From assembly GCA_021292165.1 (NCBI GenBank), contig CM037877.1, positions 28,470,197-28,534,196 of the forward strand: a stretch of 64,000 bases of DNA, written 5' to 3'. The notes under the pieces are model-generated. The model ran no database searches. It was given only the letters and a program-made list of their open reading frames with translations, and had not been told where the DNA came from. Positions 20,061-30,539 of the stretch are shown here, piece after piece. Origin of the DNA: Shinisaurus crocodilurus (lineage: Eukaryota > Chordata > Lepidosauria > Squamata > Shinisauridae). Every line of letters starts with the position of its first letter. Position 1 is the first letter of the stretch. A program made the translations under genes and the position numbers.

Positions 20061-20647
20061 ATCTAGAAGATCATTCTGTGCAGAACATGGGACTGTAATT
20101 CATATTGATTGGAGGTGTGATAATTTTATTGCGTTGGTGAGCTGGGATTGGTTGATTTTGCAGATGAGGTAATTCTGAAGACAATAAAAAAACCAAATAA
20201 TTACATTATAGGCTGGGAAAGAAAGTATGTTCAAACCTTAAAGAATCAAGTGGCTGCCAACATAGACACAAGAATCCTGAACTGCCAGTCACTGTGTAGA
20301 TGAGGAGATGAATTACCTATACCTTGCCTGTGAACTTCCCAGAGACGTTTTGCTGGCTACTAAAATCAAGGACTGGACCAAATGGCACTTTGCTTTGATC
20401 CAACAAGGCAGTTCTTATAATTATTGTCTCTGCTAGTTCCACCAGTTGGATTAGTCTGATTACATTAGCAGAGACTCTGTTGTATTCTTGACCAGAGCAA
20501 ACTTTCTTTCCTGAACATCTGGCCAATAATGAAATCATTTCCCTTGGGCAATCAAATGGTAAAGAAACCTTGATTGATGGTGGGTGTATGGAGAAGGTGG
20601 GAGGGGCAGCCATAGCCAAGCAAATATAATGGAGGTTTCTTATAAAG

Positions 20648-20782
20648 CAGTGTTCTCCAACCTTGGGCCCCCAAATGCTTTTGGCTTACAACTCCCAGAA
20701 TGCCCCAGCCAGCATAGCTGGCTGGGGCATTCTGGGAGTTGTAGGCCAAAAACATCTGGGGACCCAAGGTTGGAGAACACTG
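20648..20782. mobile_element. hAT-like palindromic MITE, near-perfect hairpin
   Basis: Ends CAGTGTTCTCCAACCTTGGG and its reverse complement; most of the 135 bp folds on itself around AGCCAGCATAGCTGGCT. TTATAAAG flanks both sides (20640-20647, 20783-20790). Confidence 0.95.
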
Positions 20783-20790
20783 TTATAAAG

Positions 20791-21357
20791 AGACTCGGAT
20801 AAGGGTCTCTATAGTCATCATTATGGTATCTTACTTTTTGTGTGTGTGGATAAAACATGTATTAAGAAACAAAGCCAACAAGCAAAGTTTGCAAGTAACT
20901 GTGTGTTGGGGGGTAGAGAATGAAATATATATCTGAGACTTTTCTGAAGAAAAACAATGATCCTAGCTCCAATTTGCTTGCTCAGATTTACACATTCTAC
21001 TAATTTAATCCCCCCCCCACACCAACATTTCCAGTTATGTGTTGGAACTGGACTCTGTCCAAAATTCTGAGGCCCAGAAGAACCCAGAACAGTGTGGCAA
21101 TACGATCTAGATAGGCCAGAGATCAAATTGCAGAAAGCTACCTGCTCCTCCTGACAGCAGGGTTTATGAGCTCCAGGTGCAAATAATGACAGGAATGACT
21201 TAGCCCAGGGGTAGGCAATCTGGTGCCCTCCCGAAGTTTTGGACTACAACTCCTATTAGCCCAAGACAGCATAGTCAAAGGGCAGGGATTATCAGAGTTC
21301 TAGTCCAAAACATGTGGAGTGATGGCAGAGCAAAACAGCAGCGGCAGACTTCATCCA

Positions 21358-21389
<32 letters not shown>

Positions 21390-22250
21390 CTTGCTTCTAA
21401 GTAGATGCTTTTTAAAGTAAACAACAGTAACATACAATTTCTCAGGTACTATAAGCTTTATGGTTACAGACTTCATATGTTCCGTTTCTTAAATGTTACT
21501 TATTCTGTGAGGAAAGGAAAACACAGGTCAAGTCCCTTTGCTCAAAACCAAGCATCAGTTACGGTAAGTCTGTTAACTGTCAGAATGTCCTAACTGTCAG
21601 AGAGATGGAGAATGGACTTTCTTTCTTTCTAAATAAGTCTAAAAAAATTATTCATTACCCTAGTAAAAAAAGAAGAAGCTTGAATTACAAGTGTATAAAC
21701 AATTTATATATATATAAAGTATAAAAACAGGTTTCATAGATTTCTACTACATTAATAGAAAGTGCATAACTACATACAATTCATCTTGCATTACTACTCT
21801 GGAAAGAGGAAGAGAAGGGAGGCAAAGGACAAACAGTCTACTGTTGTAGTAATAAATAAATAAGTACAGAAGTAGAAGAGATGATACATATTAAAGAACA
21901 TTGTTTCATACTGTAGCTGTAAATGCACAAAACCGTTGACCCTTAAAAAAGAGAGAGACTAAAACAAGTGTAAGCTGGTAAGGACACACAAAAAATGGCC
22001 AGGACTCTTGCATGCATCCTTCAGAGATTACCAACCCAGCAAAACTGCCAAGTAGCTAGTCAGTTACAAATACAGAGCTATCTTATTCTCCCTTTAGAAT
22101 ATTTCTGGAATTTCTAACCTGTTGCTAGGCAACATCCAGCATTCCCTCCCCTGATACAACAAAGTGGTTTGCTCCACTGAACCCTGACATCTCAGAGAAG
22201 CTTGATTTCTGCCTTTGGCCTTCAACCAGACTATACAAGTCTGCCTTAAC
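20791..22250. other. Mostly anonymous DNA
   Basis: Holds a partial hAT-like MITE at about 21207-21312 (CAGGGGTAGGCAATCTGGTG, then AGTCCAAAACATGTGGAG) and a (CA)n run at 21360-21387. The rest is AT-rich without a recognised gene. Confidence 0.5.
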
Positions 22251-22329
22251 CCTTTAAGTGGGAAGTGTGGCAAAAGCAAGGCTGTGGTCACTGAGAGCAA
22301 GGAGGGTAGGTGTGGTTGGGCAACTGCTG

Positions 22330-22634
22330 AGGTCCCATGCCAGAGCAGGGGGCCACTAACAAGAGACTTGCTCCTGCTCTTCACCATTGTAACCTGCTTG
22401 TTCACCTGCCTCTCACTCTGGCCAAGACAATGGTGGTGGTGAGAAGGAGGAGGTGCAGCAGATGCCATGACCTGCTTGCTCACTGGCTGTCAAGCAAGCA
22501 AGAAAGCAAGCGGTAGCAATGAGGAGGAGCCATAGCAGTGAGGAATGGCAGTGAGGAGGTAGACCCCCAGAGAGAGGGGACCTGTGTAGGGTGTCTTGCC
22601 CAAGGGCTCTCAAAAACGTGGAGCCAGCACTGAC
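22330..22634 (+). mobile_element. Composite unclassified repeat
   Basis: Shares CTCTTCACCATTGTAACCTG, CACCTGCCTCTCACTCTGGC and the AAACGTGGAGCCAGCACTG end with 5639-6183. Confidence 0.55.
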
Positions 22635-23330
22635 CCAGAGTTACTGCAAGGGGTCTCTCTCGGAGATGGGAAAGAGGGAAGGACTGGTGAAGATATGCCC
22701 TCAGGATCCCTGGCTCCCACACAGCTGAATCTGTTGTGGGCAGAACTCTTTCCTCCTCCCTTCCTCCCACCATCAACACCCACAAGCTGCCCCCATGTGC
22801 AGGGAGCCAGTAAAACAGCAGATGTGGAGCCTGATCCAGATCAGTGAAGAAGGGGGAGGGGAGATTTAACCCTTTGTCCCCTGCTGCAGTTCTGATCAGG
22901 ATCAAAGGCCCCATGCCTGCTCTCTGAATCGGAAGGAGAGCTTGCATTGGCAGAAACGGGGGATTTCCATCCAATATAGCAGGTGTGGGCAGTAAGCAGA
23001 GGACACGGACCTCTCGATCTAGACCAGAACTGTAGCAGGGGGGCAAAGGGTTAAGTCCCTCTGCCCCCACTAGAGTCTGAAGCTGGATAGGGTCTCCTGG
23101 GCCGGCTATTTACTTAAAACACATGTGGGCAACTTGTGGCCCTTGGGGGGCCTTCAACATGGCTCTTGTAGTTGTCCAAACAGCTGCTGCTGCTGCTCTC
23201 CCACAAGCCTCCTGCACCAAACCGTTGTTTGACAGAGTTGGGAGAGCACCATTGTGATGGCGGGGGGGAATAGTGAGCAGGGAGTAGAGGGTTAACCCTC
23301 CCCTCTCCATGTGCCAGTCTTCCCCATGAA

Positions 23331-23356
23331 TGTGTGTGTGTGTGTGTGTGTGTGTT
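23331..23356 (+). repeat. (GT)n microsatellite
   Basis: About 12 dinucleotide units. Confidence 0.95.
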
Positions 23357-23412
23357 TGCGGAGGAAGGTGTGGGAGATACTGACGAGCCCAGGCCCTGCC
23401 CACCACCGCCTA

Positions 23413-23850
23413 GGGTGGCCACTTGTGAATCGCCAAAAAAGAGGACAAAAGAGGACATAGTATAAAAATTGCATATGTTAATTTATAGATAGATAGATAG
23501 ATGAAAATTTAGAAATAATTAGTATAATAATTTATTAATAGTAATAATAATTACTATAATTTAAATAGAAATACCTTATTACCTACCTTAAATAGAAATA
23601 TCTTGTTACTTACTGTATGGTAGGAAAGGCTGTGACTGACTGGGTGACCGGCGTGCCTTGCTCGGTCTGCTGTCCAGGTGCTGTTGACGCTGGGCATCTT
23701 CAAGGCCAGCCCAGCTATTCCTTCGGAGGGTTCTTTATCTTTAAACTGCACAGCCCGTCAAATCGAGCACACCTTCAAAATAGAGGACAGTCCTCCGTCA
23801 GCCCTTCAAGTAGAGGACTGTCCTCTGTAAAAGAGGCCACATGGTCACCC
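23413..23850. mobile_element. TA-flanked MITE (GGGTGGCCA family), full copy
   Basis: TA at 23411-23412 and at 23851-23852 border a 438-bp unit with ends GGGTGGCCACTTGTGAAT and AGAGGCCACATGGTCACCC. AGAGGAC words are repeated near both ends, and the centre is AT-rich with a GATA run. TA duplication suggests Tc1/mariner, though the ends are not a known family to me. No transposase frame. It may have landed in an older repeat covering 23115-23935. Confidence 0.85.
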
Positions 23851-24345
23851 TACCACTGGCTTTGGCTACACCCCCACCAGCCTCCGGCCCACCCCTGCAC
23901 ATGGCCCTCAGGGTGAAAAGTGTTCTCACTCCTGATTTTGAGAGAAAAATAGTCATGCAACTGTTAATTGTGTAATGTCCGATTTGGCCCTTAGTACAGC
24001 TCCAGGTTTGCAGTGTTGTACTGCCCTCTGAGACGCAAGCCTAGAAGAGTGAACCGCAAGAAACTGTTCTATTTCTGCAGCACTCATTTAGGTGAGTGGC
24101 CGATCCTGCGTAATCTCCAAAGGGGTCAGATCCTGGGCCCAGATGCACCAGTAACCAATTTTCAGTTCAGTTGCACTTGCCTCTTTTCCTCTAATCCAAA
24201 TTTTTCTACCCTGTGTTTCCCCAGTGAATTGTAATAATAAATAATTGTGTTTTTGGAAGAAGTCTGGTGCATGCTGCTGTTGTCACATACAAATATAGTT
24301 CTTGATTCACAGGTTGGGCAGCTTTTTCCCACTGGGGGTTGCAGT

Positions 24346-24346
24346 T

Positions 24347-24378
<32 letters not shown>

Positions 24379-24380
24379 TG
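24346..24380 (+). repeat. (TTCT)n microsatellite
   Basis: Eight or so tetranucleotide units. Confidence 0.95.
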
Positions 24381-24743
24381 CTGAGGATGTGAAGTTTCTC
24401 CAGGCTTGTTATTTCAGGGCTTACTTGGCTAGAGCCAGCTTCAGGATTTTTCATTTGTGGGGACAAAAAAAATCCCCTGGATAATGTATGTTTTAGCAAG
24501 TGGATATGCAACCAGATGCAGTCTATTTTATGCATCACCATCTGCACTATAGAGCATGGCCAATGTTGCACTTTCGCATCTGTTTTGTTGTGAAATGCCA
24601 CTGCATATATTTTTACCTACATGTAAGTATTCATGTACACGTCCTTTTTGTGCACGATTTTCTCTGGGTTGCATCCTTAGAATACCTTATAGCTTTCTTT
24701 AGGCTATGTAGGATAAATCAGTATTAAAGTACAGTGACCTATT

Positions 24744-24830
24744 TAGGATGCAGTCCTGTACACACTTACGTGGGAGTAGGCGCCATCAGACTTGCTTCTC
24801 AGAGGACATGCATAGGATTGCGCTGCTGAA
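24744..24830. mobile_element. Palindromic MITE (CAATCCTATGCATG family)
   Basis: GCAGTCCTGTACACACTTAC on the left opposes GGACATGCATAGGATTGCG on the right, with GGGAGTAGGCGCCATCAGAC between. Confidence 0.65.
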
Positions 24831-25119
24831 GTGTTTTTTTTTTTTTAACCTATAGTGCCAATGCATCCTTTTATGACATATAATCACCAATATTTAATCA
24901 GGAGGGTTTGCAGTGTTGTTATGCATGTTAGCTTTGAAGTCAATCTGGGTAGCAGTACAATAAATTACATAATCTTCATACATTTGCAATGACTGAGGAG
25001 CCAGAATGTCAGGTTTTATTTCTCGCTCAGCAAGCGAGCAGAGCATCCTTTCTCTTCTCCATCTCCGTCTGCATTTGCAAATTGCATAAACATCCTTTCT
25101 ACATTCTGAATTGAGAAAT

Positions 25120-25161
25120 GCTCTTCTTCTTCTTCTTCTTCTTCTTCTTCTTCTTCTTCTT

Positions 25162-25191
<30 letters not shown>
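25120..25191 (+). repeat. (CTT)n microsatellite
   Basis: An almost perfect trinucleotide run of about 24 units, the longest simple repeat in the window. Confidence 0.97.
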
Positions 25192-25192
<1 letters not shown>

Positions 25193-25427
25193 AGCACAGC
25201 TTCTTAAGCACAGTTTTGCTGTATGGCATTTTGGTCAAGATCAAGAATTAATTAAAGGATCTACTTTTAAAGGACAGGCCAAAAGATTACCTAAGATGTA
25301 CTTTGCATCACATTTTAAAAGGTATGGTTAATCAGGCCTTCATTTTTTTTCAGGGGTGGCACCAGAAAAATACATATCAGTGGGTACACAGAAGGGGGTG
25401 AAGTACATTTCTGGGTAGGGGGCAGTA

Positions 25428-25731
25428 GGGTGGCCATGTGTCCAGCTTTACAGAGGACAGGCCTATTTGAAGGATTTTTATTCCAAGTATAATTCAAAGA
25501 AATTAAAGTTGCCCATCAACACTGAGCACCTGGACAGCAGACTGAGCAGGCACACAGGTCACCTGGTCACAACCTTCATGTATTGTATTTCTATTTAAAT
25601 TATAGCAATTATTTCTGAATTTGCATCCAGTCATCTCAATGAACGGATACAAATCTTATGCAAACCCGTGTCCTCATTTTTGAGGTGAAGCATTTTCTCT
25701 CCTTTTTTGGGCAATGCATAAATGGTGATCC
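25428..25731. mobile_element. TA-flanked MITE (GGGTGGCCA family)
   Basis: After TA at 25426-25427 it starts GGGTGGCCATGTGTCCAG, runs in the opposite internal orientation to the copy at 23413, and ends near GGGCAATGCATAAATGGTGA with a degraded right terminus. Confidence 0.75.
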
Positions 25732-25859
25732 TTGTGGGGGCAAGCTTTGTCCTACGTTATACTTACCGAAAGAGAATTGATGGCATACACTTAAGTTGTA
25801 TTGATTTTGATGGAGTTTGCTCTCAAGTAAGCATGCTTAGGACTGCAGCCTTATTTTTA

Positions 25860-27010
25860 TTTCCAGTTTTAAATGAATCCTTTCAAATTTGTATGTGAAA
25901 AGTGCCTTTCCTTCAAGTAACCACAGGGGTCCGGCAATGAAGACAAATTATGTGTCTGTGTGTTCCCCTTCCTTCCCCCCCTGGGACCACTTATACATTA
26001 TTTATTTTTTTTTACTAGGGAGGAGGAATTATATATCTCCCTGTACTGGGGCTGCTTTCCCCCCTGGTGTTTGTTTGCTTGTTTTTGCAATCACAGCTCC
26101 TTTTCCTGCATTGGAAACCACACCCCAAATCCCCTCAAATGTCAGGTACGCTTTGTTAGGTGGTCAGGATGCGTTCTGTGTATGTGTGCGTAAGGCCTGA
26201 AACCCGAGCCAACATAAACTTTCTCTCCATAAACTTGAGCATCCTTCAATTGAAAGAGATTTATTACAGTTGCTATGGATAGGAAATCTGACCCCTCCCT
26301 CGCACCCACACACTTTTAGGAATAAAGCTAACTTGGTGCAAATTAAATTGCCCTTGAGAATAACTAAGCTCTTACTCTTGCACTCTGCTTGGGGCAGATG
26401 GGGAGTAGTCGTCTTTAACTATCTGTGAGCAGACTTTGAATTAACAAAGGAAGGGCTGTTTCCCCCCCCCCCCTTTTCTTTCTTTCTTTTGTTTGTGCAG
26501 AAACTGGTCCTCTTTGGAACCTAATTAAGACCTTCCTCGTCCCCACTGGCATGTGGGACAGCTTCCTCTTCCCCTCCTCCCTGCTTTCCCTGACACAACC
26601 TGCTCAGAAGGAATGTGAGAGAAGGGTGTGACCTTCCCAGCTATTAGGGTGAAAGGAAGGAACATACCAAACAGATGAGAACATGAAAAAAAAAATATGC
26701 TGCTGACTCTGAATTCTACCTCCGCCCAGCAGGTCACCACCACTCAGCAATATTTTTGAAAGGCTCGGTCCATAATAATAATTAAAAATAATCCAGGGTA
26801 TTAAAAACAGTGAAAGAGAGAAGGCTGGGTTGGTATCTACCAGCTTTCCAATTGCTTGAATTTGGTACACCTTGTAAGCTGCCTGGCATAGTTTTTATGT
26901 GCATCTATAAAGCAGAAATAAAAGCCACATTTTGTCTTGTGAAACAAGGGCTGAAGGAAGCTGCTCACCGCTTGGCATCCCTTGCGGGGCTGAAACACAG
27001 GCATAATTGA
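25860..27010. other. No recognised feature
   Basis: Anonymous sequence with poly-C runs near 26460 and 26467. No motif or repeat that I can place. Confidence 0.45.
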
Positions 27011-27554
27011 GCTCTGGGGTCTCCAATGTGGTGTCCGTGGATGCCAAATGTACCCACAGACACCTCTCTCGGCAATTGCCAGGCTTCCTGCCCCTCCTGA
27101 TTTTTCATTCATTTCCTAAGAATTGTTTAAATTGAACGAATGTAGCTTGCAGGCCAGCGTGCTGCTGAGCAAAGGGCTCCCCTCCAGCACCATCTTTATT
27201 TGGGTTCAAAACTGTGGTTTTGCATGTTGGAGCTCAGGCTCCCTTTGTCTTGTAATTAGGTCCTTGGGGCAAGATACTTCTTCTTTTTTTAATTTCGCCA
27301 GTTTGCCTTCTGAGAAATGAGTGTTTTGTGCCTGGCCATGCCCAACATGGCAACCGTTTTATGAATGGGCAAGCCCTCCCGTTGCAACCATTTTGTGAGA
27401 GTGCCCACAACACTCTCTCAAAATTGCAAGGGTGCCCACTGATGCAGGTGGGTTGGGGGCCACCGGTTCAGCCAACCAGCCAATTGCTCAGCCTTGTCAG
27501 TCACTCAGCTCTAAATTGCACCATTCGAGTAGATGAATCTGTCCACTCCATTTA

Positions 27555-27895
27555 GGTTTCTCTCAATTTCTCATTTGTCCAGTATTACGTCTGGTTTGTT
27601 CCAAACTTTAAGAATAATTAATAAGCATTTTTGTGTGCATTTCTCCAAATACTTGCATGTTTGTATGTATGGGGGGGGGGAAGCAATTCTCCTAATATAA
27701 TATATTCTTAATGGTATTTTTCCTAATATACACATTTTTTGTACATATTTTTCGATTGGAGAATTCCACTGAAAAATAAAGAGGTGCGAATTTTGGAGGA
27801 TCATTGAGTTTTGGTTTGCATAGCGATTCGAAAGTGCAAAATTAGGTAAATTCGCATTAAAGTGCGAACTGAACAAATTTGTTCCCTATCCCTGG
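27555..27895. repeat. AT-rich dispersed repeat with GCATTTTT motifs
   Basis: Words such as GTGTGCATTTCTCC, GTACATATTTTTCG and AAAGTGCGAACTGAAC, closing with CCCTATCCCTGG. The same vocabulary recurs at 35345-38355, 45790-46125 and 46805-46985. The class is unknown to me; ends of CAGGGATGG type would fit hAT. Confidence 0.5.
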
Positions 27896-28076
27896 ATAGC
27901 TCCCAGGGGACCACTGCTCTTTGACAAATCCACTCAGAGGTCAATATTAGTGATGGGTGAATTACCCTGGCTCACCTGGTATCCACCCCCCTGAGCTTTC
28001 TTTGAGAATGTTTAGAAAAACCTGCTGTCTGTCAATGTATTTCCCCGCAAAGCTCAGAAAAAATGAATCCAGTTAC

Positions 28077-28101
28077 AGACACACACACACACACACACAC
28101 T
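28077..28101 (+). repeat. (CA)n microsatellite
   Basis: Twelve or so dinucleotide units. Confidence 0.95.
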
Positions 28102-28584
28102 TCCAAAGGAAACCCACCCTTGTATTGGGGAAGGGGAAACCAGCCTAGGGGGAGGCTGGAGACAGGAGATGATGTATGTAGGCCTCAACTTTAAGGCCTA
28201 GATGCTCAAGAGCAATCATTTCTTGCCAGGGCGCATGAGAGTTCTAGTTTCATATGCCTTCCGATTGAATGAATTGGGCAAGAAGGCAGATGAAACTACA
28301 AAGCCCATGCACCCCTACAGGAAATGATGCTCCTGAACATGCACAAAAGCATCCAGGCCTGACAGATGAGGCCTACAAGGCTTGACCTTGCCAGCTTCTC
28401 CTGCCCTTTGCAAGGGTAATTTGTGTGGGAGCTGGCAGGAGCACTGACTCCTCTAGCAGTGAACTTAATATGAGCTGGGTCCAAACATCACTGGGGTTCA
28501 GGCTTGACTGATTTGGGTAGCTAGGATTTCCAGTTTATGAACGCCTTCATTTACGAATTTATCCCCATCACTTGTAAACTCTGA

Positions 28585-28869
28585 TTTGCGTTAAATTTGC
28601 ATATGTTGATTTATACCTATAGATGTCAATTTGGAAATAATTATTATAATTTAAATAGAAATATAGCACATCTCACCATAGTGCAGAAGACTGTGACCAG
28701 GTGACTTTTGTGCCTTGCTCAGTGCTGTCGATGGGCAACTTCAAGGCCCAGCTCTTCCTTTTGATGGCTCTTCATCTTTGTTCCGGACTTGGGCTAGACT
28801 GCCTTTTGAACAGAGGACACCTTCAAAATAGAGGGTGGTCCCCTGTAAAAGAGGACACATGGGCCACAC
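28585..28869. mobile_element. TA-flanked MITE (GGGTGGCCA family), left end lost
   Basis: Has TTTGCATATGTTGATTTATA, ATTATAATTTAAATAGAAAT and an end AGAGGACACATGGGCCACAC before TA at 28870-28871. A separate inverted left terminus (TCACAAGTGGCCACGC) lies at 28938-28983, so this locus is rearranged. Confidence 0.7.
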
Positions 28870-29158
28870 TATGAGTGCCAGTTCAGCGACATGATATATG
28901 TGATAGTGATGCCATGTACTCTTTTGTCTTCTTTTTGGTGCTGCATTTTCTCTTTTTGGGCGATTCACAAGTGGCCACGCTAGCACAAAGTACTGGTGGT
29001 TCACAACTGCAACTAGAGTCTGTGGTGGAACCACCACATACAGGCACACCTCCGTAGACAGAGACGTAATTGAGGTTGCGGGGGGTGGGTGGGCGGGCAG
29101 GAAGAAGCAACCCCCCACTGCTGACATGGGGATGTTAGCCAAGCAAAAGAGACAGATA

Positions 29159-29374
29159 GTGGCGTAGTGGTGAGAATGTTGAACTGGGTCTTCGGGAGAC
29201 CCGGGTTCTAGTCCCCACTCAGCCATGAAGCTCACTGGGTGACTTTGGGTCAGTCACTGACTCTCAGCCTAACCTACCTCACAGGGTTGTTGTGAGGATA
29301 AAATGGAGAGAAGGAGGAGGATCATGTAAGCCACCTTGGGTTCCTTGCAAGAGGAAAAAAGATGGGATATAAAT

Positions 29375-29416
<42 letters not shown>

Positions 29417-29443
29417 GCAACAACAACAACAACAACAACAACA
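29159..29443 (+). mobile_element. Sauria SINE with (TAA)n(CAA)n tail
   Basis: GGCGTAGTGGTGAGAATGTT head, B-box-like GGGTTCTAGTCCCCAC, CTCAGCCTAACCTACCTCAC body and CCTTGGGTTCCTTGCAAGAG 3' end, followed by about 13 TAA/ATA units and nine CAA units at 29376-29443. Confidence 0.93.
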
Positions 29444-29617
29444 GGCAAGAGAAACAGAAATCTGGAAAATCAAAACTTGACAGCTGTTTTTATCAGATCC
29501 CTGCCGACATCCCAGTTCCACGTGGCACCGGTATATACATGAATCTATATTGAGACCACAGGAAGGCACGTCCCACATTTCTTGAGAGGTGCCCAGAATC
29601 TTGCAATGCTATGTATC

Positions 29618-30203
29618 CAGGGCCGGCGCTACCGCTAGGCCAACTAGGCTGTTGCCTAGGGCGCGTAGAGGAAGAGGGCGCAGAAACGCTGCGCTCCTCT
29701 TCGCTGCCGGCGCACTCCTGCCCCGCCTGCCCGCCTCGCCGACAAAGCCAGGTCAGTGTGGGGGATTGCGCCCGGAGTAGTGGTGGGGCCGAGCCTGGGC
29801 GCCTCCCCCTGCCCGCCTCGCTCGGCCTCCCCCCCACACCTACCTTCTCCACGCCGTTTCCGGAGCCCCGCCCGCACTCTGTTTTGGCGGGAGGAACCAG
29901 GGCAACAGGGCTTAAACAGCCCTGTTGCCCTGGTTTCCCCCGGCCAAAAACAGAGTGCGGGGGTCCCGTTGCGTCACTTCCTTTTCGGAGGAGGCGGGGG
30001 AAGGTAGGTGGGGGGGTGGCGGCGTGCAGGGGGGTCCAGTGGCGTCGTCGTGTGTGAGTGGGGTCCAGTGGTGGTGGTGGCGGCGGCGACGGGGGGAGGT
30101 TTGCAGAGCAGGGCTGCTTTGCTCTGGAGCTCCGCCACGGCACGAGAGGGGGGCACTAAATATAATTTAGCCTAGGGCGCCAAACTGCCCTGCACCAGTC
30201 CTG
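29618..30203. mobile_element. GC-rich hAT-like element, CAGGGCCGGCGC family, long form
   Basis: Ends CAGGGCCGGCGCTACCGC and TGCACCAGTCCTG; TATGTATC on both sides (29610-29617, 30204-30211). The 586-bp inside is CpG-rich and holds a strong hairpin at 29869-29962 (AACCAGGGCAACAGGGCT facing AGCCCTGTTGCCCTGGTT). Long open frames on both strands arise from the GC content and have no protein motif. Related long form: 59694-60210; 166-bp short forms: 10684 and 61474. Confidence 0.92.
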
Positions 30204-30295
30204 TATGTATCACACACTGAAGCACTCATTAGATGCACACTTCTCAATAATTATATTGCTAAATATATGCTCCTCTTGTTGTATACAAATGAAAC

Positions 30296-30298
<3 letters not shown>

Positions 30299-30335
<37 letters not shown>
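30299..30335 (+). repeat. (CT)n microsatellite
   Basis: About 17 dinucleotide units. Confidence 0.95.
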
Positions 30336-30338
<3 letters not shown>

Positions 30339-30502
30339 TTGCACTTCATTTTCTGATTTCATTTTATATGAAACCATCCATGGCTTTACAATAATATTTT
30401 GAAATGAATATGGCTAGTTTGTAAATGCTTGTTTGCCTTTTCTGTCTCTCCTTTTGAGCCCCCGTTCTGTGGTCAATTGATGCTTAACAGACTCCAACAA
30501 AT

Positions 30503-30528
30503 GGTGTGTGTGTGTGTGTGTGTGTGTG
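30503..30528 (+). repeat. (GT)n microsatellite
   Basis: About 12 dinucleotide units. Confidence 0.95.
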
Positions 30529-30539
30529 AAAGATGGTGA

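Noticed and set aside
22480..23070. 196-codon reverse frame
   Set aside because: It overlaps a composite repeat and G/C-rich anonymous sequence. No motif, and there are comparable open stretches on the other strand.
24894..25244. Arginine-rich frame on the reverse strand
   Set aside because: The run of arginines is a translation of the (CTT)n microsatellite.
29159..29260. tRNA gene
   Set aside because: The box-like words belong to the Sauria SINE head. No cloverleaf with acceptor pairing is evident.
29493..30143. 216-codon reverse frame and several long plus frames at 29.6-30.1 kb
   Set aside because: They lie in a CpG-rich hAT element where stop codons are rare in every frame. Open frames overlap on both strands and have no conserved motif.
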